A stretch of 64,000 nt of DNA from Candidatus Leptofilum gracile (GTDB lineage Bacteria; Chloroflexota; Anaerolineae; Promineifilales; Promineifilaceae): positions 62,001-126,000 of the forward strand of contig JADJOJ010000009.1 in the NCBI GenBank assembly GCA_016713825.1. Direction: 5' to 3'. Under the pieces are notes generated by a model that did not search any database, was not told the DNA's origin, and saw only the letters and a list, made by a program, of their open reading frames with translations. Positions 51,974-59,937 of this stretch are shown here, piece after piece (position 1 is the first letter of the stretch; each line of letters begins with the position of its first letter). The position numbers were made by a program, and so were the translations under genes.

Positions 51974-52837
51974 ATGAAAGCTAAATTGTATTTGCTCGTT
52001 AGTTTACTTGTAGCCGCACTTGTCTTTGCGGCTCAGGCGGGTCCCACGTACGCCAGTGTAAGTGCCGCCGATTGTTATGCGGCTGGCACTGGGGGCATTC
52101 CGGTTCTCACGTCGCTCGATTTTGACTACACCTGTTCCGCTGCTCAAACCGTCTATTTTGGCGTCTGTGACTCCGGCGGGGTTCCCAACGATGATTTATT
52201 TGATGTGCGGGCCAGTGGGCTGCTTGTTTCTTACAACTACTATCCAAATGGGACAGACGAATATACGGTAATGAGCCAATTCCAGGCTTCGGCGGGGGTG
52301 AATACGGCCGTTATGAACAGCCTCAACGCAGCGCCAGCTATACCTGCCACCTATTCCTATGTTGTCTCTTCTGACCCCAACGATGTGCCGACCTATCTGT
52401 CTGCCTACTGCGGCACCGACTGGAAAGGCATCGGCCCTGGCCCGAACGTTAGCTGCGATACCAATATCAACATTTTTACCACCGACACCGCTCCTTCAGA
52501 TGGCACCCTGGAATTCCACGTGCTGTTGGGCAATGAAGCTTCCTTTGGCGATGAAATCAGCGTTGCGGCCATTAGCGTTGCGGCCGGGGAGCAATTGAAC
52601 AATGTCACAATACCAAGTGTGCCTTCGCCACGCTACATGCGGCTTTGGTGGCAGCCCGCTGGCTCTAGCGATTGGTCGCTGCTCACCACCCAATATTGGC
52701 ACGGGGGCGGCTCTCTCGCCGATGAGTTTGGTGTTTCTTGCAACGTCAGTGGGCCGCAGCCCTCTTATCACACCTCTTTTGCCAGTGCAGTGCCAGAAAG
52801 CCAGGTTTGCTTTGACCTGATGAACGGTTGTCAATAA
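51974..52837 (+). CDS. Secreted protein of unknown function
   Basis: 287 residues. MKAKLYLLVSLLVAALVFAA with cleavage after a YASVSA-type site marks a Sec-exported protein. Seven or more cysteines (for example DCYAAGTG, FDYTCSAAQTVYFGVCDSGG, AYCGTDWKGIG, VSCDTNINIF, SCNVSGPQP, VCFDLMNGC) suggest a disulfide-rich extracellular protein made mainly of beta strands. No family recognised. ATAGGAGAT precedes the ATG. A strong promoter 420 bp upstream and an ideal terminator downstream make it an independent, possibly highly expressed transcript. Confidence 0.75.
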   Translation: MKAKLYLLVSLLVAALVFAAQAGPTYASVSAADCYAAGTGGIPVLTSLDFDYTCSAAQTVYFGVCDSGGVPNDDLFDVRASGLLVSYNYYPNGTDEYTVMSQFQASAGVNTAVMNSLNAAPAIPATYSYVVSSDPNDVPTYLSAYCGTDWKGIGPGPNVSCDTNINIFTTDTAPSDGTLEFHVLLGNEASFGDEISVAAISVAAGEQLNNVTIPSVPSPRYMRLWWQPAGSSDWSLLTTQYWHGGGSLADEFGVSCNVSGPQPSYHTSFASAVPESQVCFDLMNGCQ

Positions 52838-52904
52838 CAAGCACTGTTTTGTCGTAGGCGCGGGTGCTTTGGTCAACGCGCCATTACAATTGAATAGCTA
52901 AATG

Positions 52905-52936
52905 AAAGGGCAGGAGAAATCTTGCCCTTTTTCTTT
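52905..52936 (+). terminator. Intrinsic terminator of the secreted-protein gene
   Basis: AAAGGGCA / TGCCCTTT (52905-52912, 52923-52930), 10-nt loop, then TTCTTT. Confidence 0.85.
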
Positions 52937-53073
52937 GCATTTTGGTGCACTATCTTTGCAGATTTTAAACCCACCAGAGGAAGTGCAAAGATAGTTTTGG
53001 TGATTCACCGTTGAAAAATAATTTCATGCCCGGCCCTGTCAACGACGGCAGGTTTGATAAGTTCAGAAAATTT

Positions 53074-53192
53074 CGGGTCTTTTAGATTTGGCGGGGTCAG
53101 TCTGATTTTCGCACCAAATTGACGCGAATACATGCTAATTTTCGTGGGAATTCGCGCCAATTCGGTGCGAATCCCCTGAAATCCTAAGGAGC
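53074..53192 (+). repeat. 123-bp fold-back repeat, copy 3
   Basis: GGGTCTTTTAGATTTGGCGG at the left, inner arms GCACCAAATTGACGCGAAT and ATTCGCGCCAATTCGGTGC nearly perfectly complementary, then CCTGAAATCCTAAGGAGCC. Confidence 0.75.
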
Positions 53193-53223
53193 CAAAATTT
53201 CTTTAACGATGGAGTTGGTTGGT

Positions 53224-53880
53224 TTAGGGGATGGTGTAATAGCTGCTGCCGGCGCAGGCTTGGCAGAGGATACGGCCGTCTACCCCCACCACTTCTCGTC
53301 CATTCATCACCTCTTCCAGGCATTGTTGGCAAATGGTGCGGCGGCCCGGTTCGCTCAAAATTTCAGCCAGGGGCTGCCGCAGGGCAACGGCCTGCACCAC
53401 CACCAGTTGGGCATCTGGGATGCGCTGGTAGCCGAGGAGGTATTCATGCCAGCGGCTGGGCTGGTTGGGGGCAAAAGTTTGGGCCAGGGTGCGGGAAACG
53501 GCCGTTGGCGCTACGCGCACGGCCTGCCCGGTGTGGGTATCAATTAACGTGGCCGCCACCTTGCCATAATCTTCCACGCGCAGGGTGCGCCGCCCTACAA
53601 ACGAATCGGTAGCCACGGCAATGCCATCTGCCCCGCAGCCGTCCGTCTCTACGATGGTGAGCAGCCGCTTGTTGTTGTTGCAGAAAGGGGTGGTTGCCTC
53701 TGCCGTTAGCAAACCTAACGCGATGAGGCCACCCACGCCTAACCGCACGCCCAGCACCTGCCGGGGGCACAGATGATGATGCCGTGCGGCCGATTGGGCT
53801 AACAGGTGGGGCAACAGGGGGTGTAACGGCCGTTCCGTTTCACAATTCTCTTCCGTTTTTGGGGGCGTTTTTGGGTTCAT
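53224..53880 (-). CDS. FmdE/FwdE-family protein with zinc ribbon
   Basis: About 218 residues from MNPKTPPKTEENCETERPLH (ATG 53880). The core has CPRQVLGVRLGVGGLIALGL, TIVETDGCGADGIAVATD, and VEDYGKVAATLIDTHTGQAV, the features of FmdE (tungsten formylmethanofuran dehydrogenase subunit E-like) proteins; the Cys/His residues in HHHLCPRQ and DGCGADG could bind metal. A C-terminal zinc ribbon is CQQCLEEVMNGREVVGV ... CQACAG. Outside methanogens the family is linked to molybdenum/tungsten or cobalt-related metabolism, but roles are unclear. No partner subunits are nearby. Confidence 0.82.
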   Translation of the reverse strand: MNPKTPPKTEENCETERPLHPLLPHLLAQSAARHHHLCPRQVLGVRLGVGGLIALGLLTAEATTPFCNNNKRLLTIVETDGCGADGIAVATDSFVGRRTLRVEDYGKVAATLIDTHTGQAVRVAPTAVSRTLAQTFAPNQPSRWHEYLLGYQRIPDAQLVVVQAVALRQPLAEILSEPGRRTICQQCLEEVMNGREVVGVDGRILCQACAGSSYYTIP

Positions 53881-53886
53881 TGTAAT

Positions 53887-54045
53887 TCTGACGCACTCAA
53901 GTGCGTGAACAGCGGCACGTATGTCGTCGCGCTTTATCGCACCAGCGGTTAAAGTGGGCTCATTGTTGTGTAAACGGCCGTGTATACGGCAGACCATTGG
54001 GAACGAATAATGATGGCACTCCTTCTCTACTCCATTTTTAGCCTG
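53887..54045 (+). repeat. 160-bp repeat, copy 1, with hairpin and conserved peptide start
   Basis: Begins TCTGACGCACTCAAGTGCGT (perfect hairpin), includes ATGTCGTCGCG, an ACGGCCGT octamer and ATTGGGAACGAATAATGATG. The second copy is at 59150-59314. Confidence 0.65.
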
Positions 54046-54186
54046 ATTGCAGCAGCGTTTGTTCTGTCTGCAGCAATACTGTCCTCTCGTTTGAGCCAGC
54101 AGGAATCCTGGATCGAACGGTATGATAACGTAGAAGGCAGATGGAACCAATCAACACCTCTCTGCGCCCGGTCTCGCGGTCAATAA
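54010..54186 (+). CDS. Possible small membrane peptide within the 160-bp repeat
   Basis: 58 residues: MMALLLYSIFSLIAAAFVLS and AAILSSRLSQQESWIERYDN. One hydrophobic helix then a polar tail. The first codons (ATG ATG GCA CTC CTT) are conserved in the repeat copy at 59279, where the frame is only 18 residues (MMALLIFSILSLVVYLFT). Conservation could reflect the repeat rather than translation; the ribosome site is weak (GGGAACG). Confidence 0.3.
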   Translation: MMALLLYSIFSLIAAAFVLSAAILSSRLSQQESWIERYDNVEGRWNQSTPLCARSRGQ

Positions 54187-55033
54187 TCCGTCATTCCGGT
54201 ACACCACTTCTGGTCGGGAGCCAGAAATTTGCCCGCAACGCAAAGGCACCACCCCCTTGCCCAACAACCCCGCTGTGTCATTTCCTCGTCAGGAACCCGT
54301 CATTTGGGCTAACGGCCGTTGCCGCCAACGGCCGTTTTGCCTGCCCCACTTCCCCTGATTTCACCCATGTGAATATACATACATCTTTTCCTTCAGAAAT
54401 CACGACTATCCTCCTGTGAGAAAGGTGATTTTTTGGGGGGGCCTCTAGATTGACTCCTCTGATTCTGTATAACATAATGTAGATCTCATCAATGACTCAT
54501 TTTGATGAGCAGGCATGAAGTTGCGGTAACTTACACAACCACATCAAAAAACAAGATTGCCTGGTTATGGTTGGCACGAGTAACGGCCAACGTTACTGAA
54601 AAGTATCTGTCTGGTGGGTTTTCGAAGAAATTTCCTCTCGTCTTTTTCAAAAAGACAGACTCTGCGACTTTTTGTTAAAAAAGAAGGTTTTCAGAGTATG
54701 AGAACCAGTATAGCGTCCTTTTTCCATTTCAACGGTGCTCCTCTGAAAATAGGACACGGATTGGACGGATTACACGGATAAGAAGTTTAGGAATCCGTAA
54801 AATCCGGTGCATCCGTGTCCTATCAATTCTGTTGATTTTCATTCATGGTGGTCGGCGACAGCCGGTGTCGTCTCTTGTGAAAATGTAGGGCGATTTGGTA
54901 AATCGCCGCCCGATTTACCAAATCGGGTCACGAACTCTCATCTGTGGTGGTGAGACCACTCCTGAAGTTTCCTGGCTGAAGCCCTGGTGATCTGGCAAAG
55001 GATTTGCAACAAAATAAGTGAGGAGGTGTAACA
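54187..55033. other. 850-bp non-coding stretch with repeats
   Basis: No gene seen. It holds two ACGGCCGT octamers 8 bp apart (54312, 54328), a fold-back AGGACACGGAT / ATCCGTGTCCT (54751-54761, 54811-54821), the inverted partner of the 7375 repeat (54835-54907), and a 15-bp inverted repeat CGATTTGGTAAATCG / CGATTTACCAAATCG (54891-54905, 54911-54925) whose arms are each nearly palindromic. Confidence 0.55.
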
Positions 55034-58000
55034 GTGAGCCACGGGTCAAAGAAAAAGGGTGCCCAGGACGACAAACCTTACCGAGCTTCGGCAGAATTGT
55101 GCCAGGCCCTCTTTGATCAAGCTACCGACGGCATCTTTATCGCGGACAAAACGGGGAAGCTCCAAGAAGTAAACCAACCTGGTTGTGACATGCTTGGTTA
55201 TACTCGCGATGAGATGCTGACGTTCTCTCTGCAAGATTTGATTTCCCCTGAAGAGATGGCCAGCAGTCCACTCCGAATAAACGAGCTATTGGCGGGCAAG
55301 TCCTTTCTGAAAGAAAGAGCGCTGCGCTGTAAAGACGGCCGTTTACTCCCCACAGAAATCAATGCGCGCATGTTGGCCGATGGTCGGCTGTTGGGCATCG
55401 TACGTGATATCAGCGAGCGCAAGCAGGCTGAAGAACAACTTCGCGAAAGCAACGAACGCTTCCAACTGCTGGCCGAATCTTCCTTAACCGGCATCTACCT
55501 TATCCAGGACGGCCGTTTCCGCTATGTAAACCCGGCTATGGCCCACATCTTTGGTTATCGGGTTGATGAAATAACCGACAAACTTGGCCCCATGGACCTG
55601 GTTTCTGCCGACGATCAACCCCTCGTCGCGGAAAACATCCGCCGCCGTGTCGAAAATGAAGAGGAAGCCATCCGCTATGATTTCCGGGGCCAGCGCAACG
55701 ATGGCACTGTCATTCATGTTGAAGTACACGGCCGTCGGATCGAGCTGGGCGGTAAAGCGGGCGTCATCGGGACACTTGTGGATGTAACCGAACGAAAACG
55801 GTCCGAAGCCGCCCTGCGCACCAGCGAGGAACAGCTACATCTGGCCCTGGATGCTGCCCAAATGGGCCTGTGGAGCTGGAACATTATTACGGGTGAGGTG
55901 GTGTGGTCGGCCAAATGTCGAGCCTTGTATGGCATACCGCTTGATGTGCCCATGAGCCACGAGCTTTTTCTACAGGCAGTGCACCCGAAAGATCGCGAAC
56001 GTGTTGCTAAGGCACTGAATCGCGCGGTAGAGACCTGCACACCCTACGAAGAAACTAAACGAGCTGTCTGGCCTGATGGCTCCATCCACTGGACCCACTC
56101 CCGTGGCCAGGTTTACTACGATGCGGCTGAAAACCCCGTTCGTATAACAGGTGTTAGCTTTGATATTTCCAAATGGAAGGCGGCCGAGTCAGAACATCAG
56201 GTTCATCTTTGGTTTCTGGAAAGCCTGGACAAAGTAAACCGGGCCATGCAGGGCACCAACGATCTGGAACAAATGATGAGTAACGTGCTCGACACCCTGC
56301 TCTCAATCTTTGACTGCGATCGCGCCTGGTTGGTGTACCCATGTGATCCAGCGGCCGCCACCTGGCAGTTGATGATGGAGCGCACCCGCCCGGAATACCC
56401 CGGTGCGATTCCCATTGCAACCAAACTGCCCCTGGACCCGGTGGGATCGGCCGTTTTCCAAATTGTGCGAAATGCTCACCGACCCGTGCAGTTTGGCCCC
56501 AACTCTGAATATCCTGTACCCCAAGAGGTGGTCGAGGGATTCCAGGTCCAATCTTTTATTGCCAATGCACTCTACCCCAAAGTTGGGAAGCCCTGGTCTT
56601 TTGGCCTGCACCAATGCGCCTACCCACGCACATGGACGCAAGAGGAAGAACGCCTCCTCCAGGAAATCGGGCGACGGTTAGCCGACAGCTTAACCAGCCT
56701 GTTGTCTTTTCGTACGTTGCGCCAAAGCGAACAAAGGTTAGAGGAAGCGGAGCGCATCGCCCATTTAGGCTGGTGGGATCGCGATTATGAGGAGAATCGC
56801 ATCGCTCTTTCCGATGAAGCCTGCCGTATTTTTGGGATTTCATTGGAGGTACGTGACTTTGTTCTGGCCGATTGGCATGAGCTGTGGCAGCAGCTCATTC
56901 ACCCCGATGACCGGGCTGTGGCGGCGGAGGCTGCGGCAATGGCTTTGCAGGGAGGGCCACGCTACGAGGTCGAATACCGGGTCATTCAACCCGGCGGCGA
57001 GCTGCGCGTCATTCAAAGCCGGGGGGATGTGACCTGGGATGATGCCGGACGGCCGTTGCGCATGTTTGGCATTATGCAAGATATTACCGAACTCAGACAG
57101 GTAGAGGCGGAACTCCGCCGTAACCGCGAAACCGCCCTGCAATTTTCCCAGCAGCTGGCCGTGTTGCACGACGTAATCAACCGACTTTCGCTAGCAGACT
57201 CCTCTGATGAGTTGTGCCTGTTAGCCGTCGAGCTGGGTAAATCTAAATTAGGATTTGATCGGGTGAGCGTCTGGTTTGTTGACCGGGCAGAGAACATGTT
57301 TCGTGGGTCATTTGGTACCGATGAGAACGGTGAATTGCGAGATGAACGAACGGCCGTTATCGCCATCCAACCAACCGGCTTATCCTGGCGTGTACTCTCT
57401 CACCAGGCACCCCAAGCGTTTGTTGAACACCTCCCCCTCTACGACCACCAGGGCGTGCCAGTTGGCACAGGCCAAAATGCCATCGCGGGCCTATGGGATG
57501 GGGATAAAGTGATTGGCGTGATCAGCGTCGATAACCTCATCACCCAAAAACCCATTACCGAGAACTGGCTTGAAGTCTTAAAGCTGTACGCCACATCGCT
57601 GGGGTACCTGGTCACCCGTAAACGGGCCCAAGAGGCGCAAGCGCAACTGCTTACCCAGGTTCAAGATCAGTCCCAAAAAGTACACAACATTATGGACACC
57701 GTTCCAGAGGGCGTTGTCTTGATGAGCAAAAACCAGGTTGTCACCCTGACAAACCTGGTAGCCAAGGAATACCTGGCCCATTTGGCCCCCAACTGGGAAC
57801 ACAGCCCGCTCACGGCGCTTGGTTCCAAACAGTTGTACGAAATTTTGACCTCTCCCCCAAAAGGTTTGTGGCATGAAGTAAGCAGCCACAACCTGATCTT
57901 TGAAGTGATAGCCCGACCCATAGAAAATAGCCCCCATAATGGCGGTTGGGTGTTGGTGCTGCGTGATGTAACCCAAGAGCGGGATATTCAAAACCGGGTG

Positions 58001-59134
58001 CAGCGGCAGGATCGGCTGGCAGCTGTGGGGCAAATGGCCGCCGGTATTGCCCATGATTTCAACAACATCCTCACCGTGATCAAGCTGTATGCCCAGCTCA
58101 TCGTCCGCACGGTTGAGCTACCCCGGCACGCAGAAGATCGGCTGAGCACCATCGAGCAGCAAACAGAACGAGCTACAGACTTGATCCAGCAAATTCTCGA
58201 TTTTAGCCGTCAGTCAATTTTGGAGCGTCAGTCGTTTGACTTGTTTCCTTTTATCAAGCGGTTGGTTAAACTGCTGGATCGCACCCTGCCAGAAAATATT
58301 TCGATTGAGCTAGACCACGCGGAACAGGCCTTCCACATCATGGCAGACCCTTCGCGTATTCAACAGATTGTCATGAACCTGGCGGTGAATGCCCGCGATG
58401 CAATGCCCGATGGCGGGCGGCTGCATATTTCTTTGCGGCAAGTTCAAACCACAACGGTGACTTCGCTTTCGCTGAATGATTTGCCTGTGGGCAACTGGGT
58501 TCTTATGGAGATGTCTGACAATGGCACTGGAATTCACCCAGATGTGCTGGCTCATATTTTTGAGCCGTTTTTTACCACAAAGAAGGTGGGTGAAGGGACG
58601 GGGCTGGGCCTGGCTCAGGTTTATGGCATTATGCAGCAGCATGAAGGGTGTATTGATATGGTGTCGCAGATAGATGAGGGGACGACCTTTTTCCTCTATT
58701 TTCCGGCGCTGGACCGGGATGCCCACGCTGCGGACACGCCGGATCAATCGTTGTTAACAATGGGGCAGGGGCAAACGCTTTTGTTGGTTGAGGATAACCA
58801 GGTAGCGCGCGAGGCGCTTTTGGGTAGCCTGACATTGTTGAATTATGAGGTGATTGCTGCGGAAAACGGCCGTCTGGCCCTTGAAATTTTGGCGGAAAAT
58901 GAGGCCAGCATAGACATGGTGATCAGTGATGTAGTGATGCCAGAAATGGGCGGCATTGCCCTGTTCCATGCTGTGCGTGAGCAGTACACACGCATTCCGG
59001 TTGTGCTGCTAACCGGGCACGCCATGAACAAGGATATGGAGAATTTAAAGCAATTGGGGTTGGCTGGCTGGATGTTAAAACCACCCGACCTGGTGGCTTT
59101 GAGCCATTTGCTGGCAGACGTTTTGCCGAGATAA
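55034..59134 (+). CDS. Hybrid sensor histidine kinase/response regulator with multiple PAS and GAF domains
   Basis: 1366 residues, soluble. GTG start at 55034 with AGGAGGTG 5 nt upstream. Approximate order: PAS 1 (20-130), PAS 2 (140-260), PAS 3 (265-395, PAC-type), GAF 1 (400-575, FDCDRAWLVYPCDP), PAS 4 (585-700), GAF 2 (715-870, LGFDRVSVWFVDRAENMFRG), PAS 5 (885-990), HisKA (phospho-His in GQMAAGIAHDFNNILTVIKL), HATPase (IVMNLAVNARDAMPDGG, DNGTGIHPDVLAHIFEPFF, GTGLGLAQVYGIMQQHEG), receiver (LLVEDNQVAREALL, phospho-Asp in DMVISDVVMPEMGGI, LLTGHAMNKD). It senses several cytoplasmic cues and phosphorylates its own receiver; output partner not nearby. Confidence 0.95.
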   Translation: MSHGSKKKGAQDDKPYRASAELCQALFDQATDGIFIADKTGKLQEVNQPGCDMLGYTRDEMLTFSLQDLISPEEMASSPLRINELLAGKSFLKERALRCKDGRLLPTEINARMLADGRLLGIVRDISERKQAEEQLRESNERFQLLAESSLTGIYLIQDGRFRYVNPAMAHIFGYRVDEITDKLGPMDLVSADDQPLVAENIRRRVENEEEAIRYDFRGQRNDGTVIHVEVHGRRIELGGKAGVIGTLVDVTERKRSEAALRTSEEQLHLALDAAQMGLWSWNIITGEVVWSAKCRALYGIPLDVPMSHELFLQAVHPKDRERVAKALNRAVETCTPYEETKRAVWPDGSIHWTHSRGQVYYDAAENPVRITGVSFDISKWKAAESEHQVHLWFLESLDKVNRAMQGTNDLEQMMSNVLDTLLSIFDCDRAWLVYPCDPAAATWQLMMERTRPEYPGAIPIATKLPLDPVGSAVFQIVRNAHRPVQFGPNSEYPVPQEVVEGFQVQSFIANALYPKVGKPWSFGLHQCAYPRTWTQEEERLLQEIGRRLADSLTSLLSFRTLRQSEQRLEEAERIAHLGWWDRDYEENRIALSDEACRIFGISLEVRDFVLADWHELWQQLIHPDDRAVAAEAAAMALQGGPRYEVEYRVIQPGGELRVIQSRGDVTWDDAGRPLRMFGIMQDITELRQVEAELRRNRETALQFSQQLAVLHDVINRLSLADSSDELCLLAVELGKSKLGFDRVSVWFVDRAENMFRGSFGTDENGELRDERTAVIAIQPTGLSWRVLSHQAPQAFVEHLPLYDHQGVPVGTGQNAIAGLWDGDKVIGVISVDNLITQKPITENWLEVLKLYATSLGYLVTRKRAQEAQAQLLTQVQDQSQKVHNIMDTVPEGVVLMSKNQVVTLTNLVAKEYLAHLAPNWEHSPLTALGSKQLYEILTSPPKGLWHEVSSHNLIFEVIARPIENSPHNGGWVLVLRDVTQERDIQNRVQRQDRLAAVGQMAAGIAHDFNNILTVIKLYAQLIVRTVELPRHAEDRLSTIEQQTERATDLIQQILDFSRQSILERQSFDLFPFIKRLVKLLDRTLPENISIELDHAEQAFHIMADPSRIQQIVMNLAVNARDAMPDGGRLHISLRQVQTTTVTSLSLNDLPVGNWVLMEMSDNGTGIHPDVLAHIFEPFFTTKKVGEGTGLGLAQVYGIMQQHEGCIDMVSQIDEGTTFFLYFPALDRDAHAADTPDQSLLTMGQGQTLLLVEDNQVAREALLGSLTLLNYEVIAAENGRLALEILAENEASIDMVISDVVMPEMGGIALFHAVREQYTRIPVVLLTGHAMNKDMENLKQLGLAGWMLKPPDLVALSHLLADVLPR

Positions 59135-59149
59135 AGCCGCCGCCGTTTT

Positions 59150-59314
59150 TCTGACGCACGCAGGCGCGTGGCGGCTGGCACCTGTGTCGTCGCGGGGCAA
59201 AATGATATGGGTTGTCGGGTGGGTCATTGTTGTAAGAAACGGCCGTTCACCTGCACGGCAACCTATTGGGAACGAAAAATGATGGCACTCCTTATATTTT
59301 CTATACTCAGCCTG
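59150..59314 (+). repeat. 160-bp repeat, copy 2
   Basis: TCTGACGCACGCAGGCGCGT, GTGTCGTCGCGG, ACGGCCGT and ATTGGGAACGAAAAATGATG in the same order as 53887-54045. The tiny frame from 59279 ends at 59335. Confidence 0.65.
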
Positions 59315-59319
59315 GTGGT

Positions 59320-59700
59320 TTACCTTTTTACATAGCCGTACAGTTCGCTGATTGCCCCCTGATTCACCCGAAAAATAAACACGCCTCGCACCTCTCGCCT
59401 TTCCGCTGCGCTGCCCCATTCACAGCGCCAGCGCATGACGCTGCGCAAACCAAGGCCAAACAACTCCTCAGCCTCCAGTTGGGCCTGGGGATGCGTTTGG
59501 AAATAGCGGTGCCAATATTGGGCGATTGCTTTTTTCCCCGCGTAAAATGCGTCATCTGGGGCTGGTTCGCTGCTTTCAAAATGGCAGTCGTCCCGCATGA
59601 TTGCGGTCATCGCCGCCACGTCGTGGGCGTTGAACGCTTCGGCAAAGGCCAGCGCTAGCCGCGCCGTTTCTTCAATTCGGGCCATGTTTGCTTTTGCCAT
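59320..59700 (-). CDS. SnoaL-like/NTF2-fold protein
   Basis: 126 residues. ETARLALAFAEAFNAHDVAA, MTAIMRDDCHFESSEPAPDD, YAGKKAIAQYWHRYFQTHPQ and VRGVFIFRVNQGAISELYGY form the standard cone-shaped SnoaL/NTF2-like pattern. Members range from polyketide cyclases to ketosteroid isomerases and small binding proteins; the active-site type cannot be fixed here. No signal peptide. A MITE insertion lies 8 bp upstream of its start (59708-59827), so its promoter may be inside or displaced by that element. Confidence 0.85.
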   Translation of the reverse strand: MAKANMARIEETARLALAFAEAFNAHDVAAMTAIMRDDCHFESSEPAPDDAFYAGKKAIAQYWHRYFQTHPQAQLEAEELFGLGLRSVMRWRCEWGSAAERREVRGVFIFRVNQGAISELYGYVKR

Positions 59701-59707
59701 CGTTCAC

Positions 59708-59827
59708 CTAATAACTGATGTTACGCACTCACTCTGGAAAAGATTTCAAAAGTCTCCAAGGCAATTGGTTTATCACCAGAGAGAAATTAGACTTTTGAAA
59801 TCTACACTGCGTAACATGAGCTAATAA
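59708..59827 (-). mobile_element. MITE copy 2 (106 bp) with CTAATAA target duplication
   Basis: 59715-59820 is the exact reverse complement of 29878-29983. Flanking direct repeats are CTAATAA (59708-59714 and 59821-59827), different from those of copy 1 in the element's orientation (TTATTAG against TTAATAA), which shows two independent insertions. Confidence 0.85.
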
Positions 59828-59869
59828 TAAGATGTTGAGTAAATAGAAAAAAGTTTTTGAAAAATAATT

Positions 59870-59928
59870 ATCAAAGATTTCGCAGATTTTGGTTCTGAAA
59901 TCTGTTCAATCTGCGAAATCTGTTGATG
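59870..59928. repeat. CGCAGATT fold-back repeat
   Basis: TCAAAGATTTCGCAGATT and AATCTGCGAAATCTGTTGA arms between the MITE and the end of the GlpD gene; could serve as its terminator. Confidence 0.6.
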
Positions 59929-59937
59929 TTTACACGT

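Noticed and set aside
53980..54186. Longer version of the small membrane peptide starting at 53980
   Set aside because: Start lies inside the octamer-bearing repeat and lacks a ribosome site; the shared MMALL start at 54010 is more plausible.
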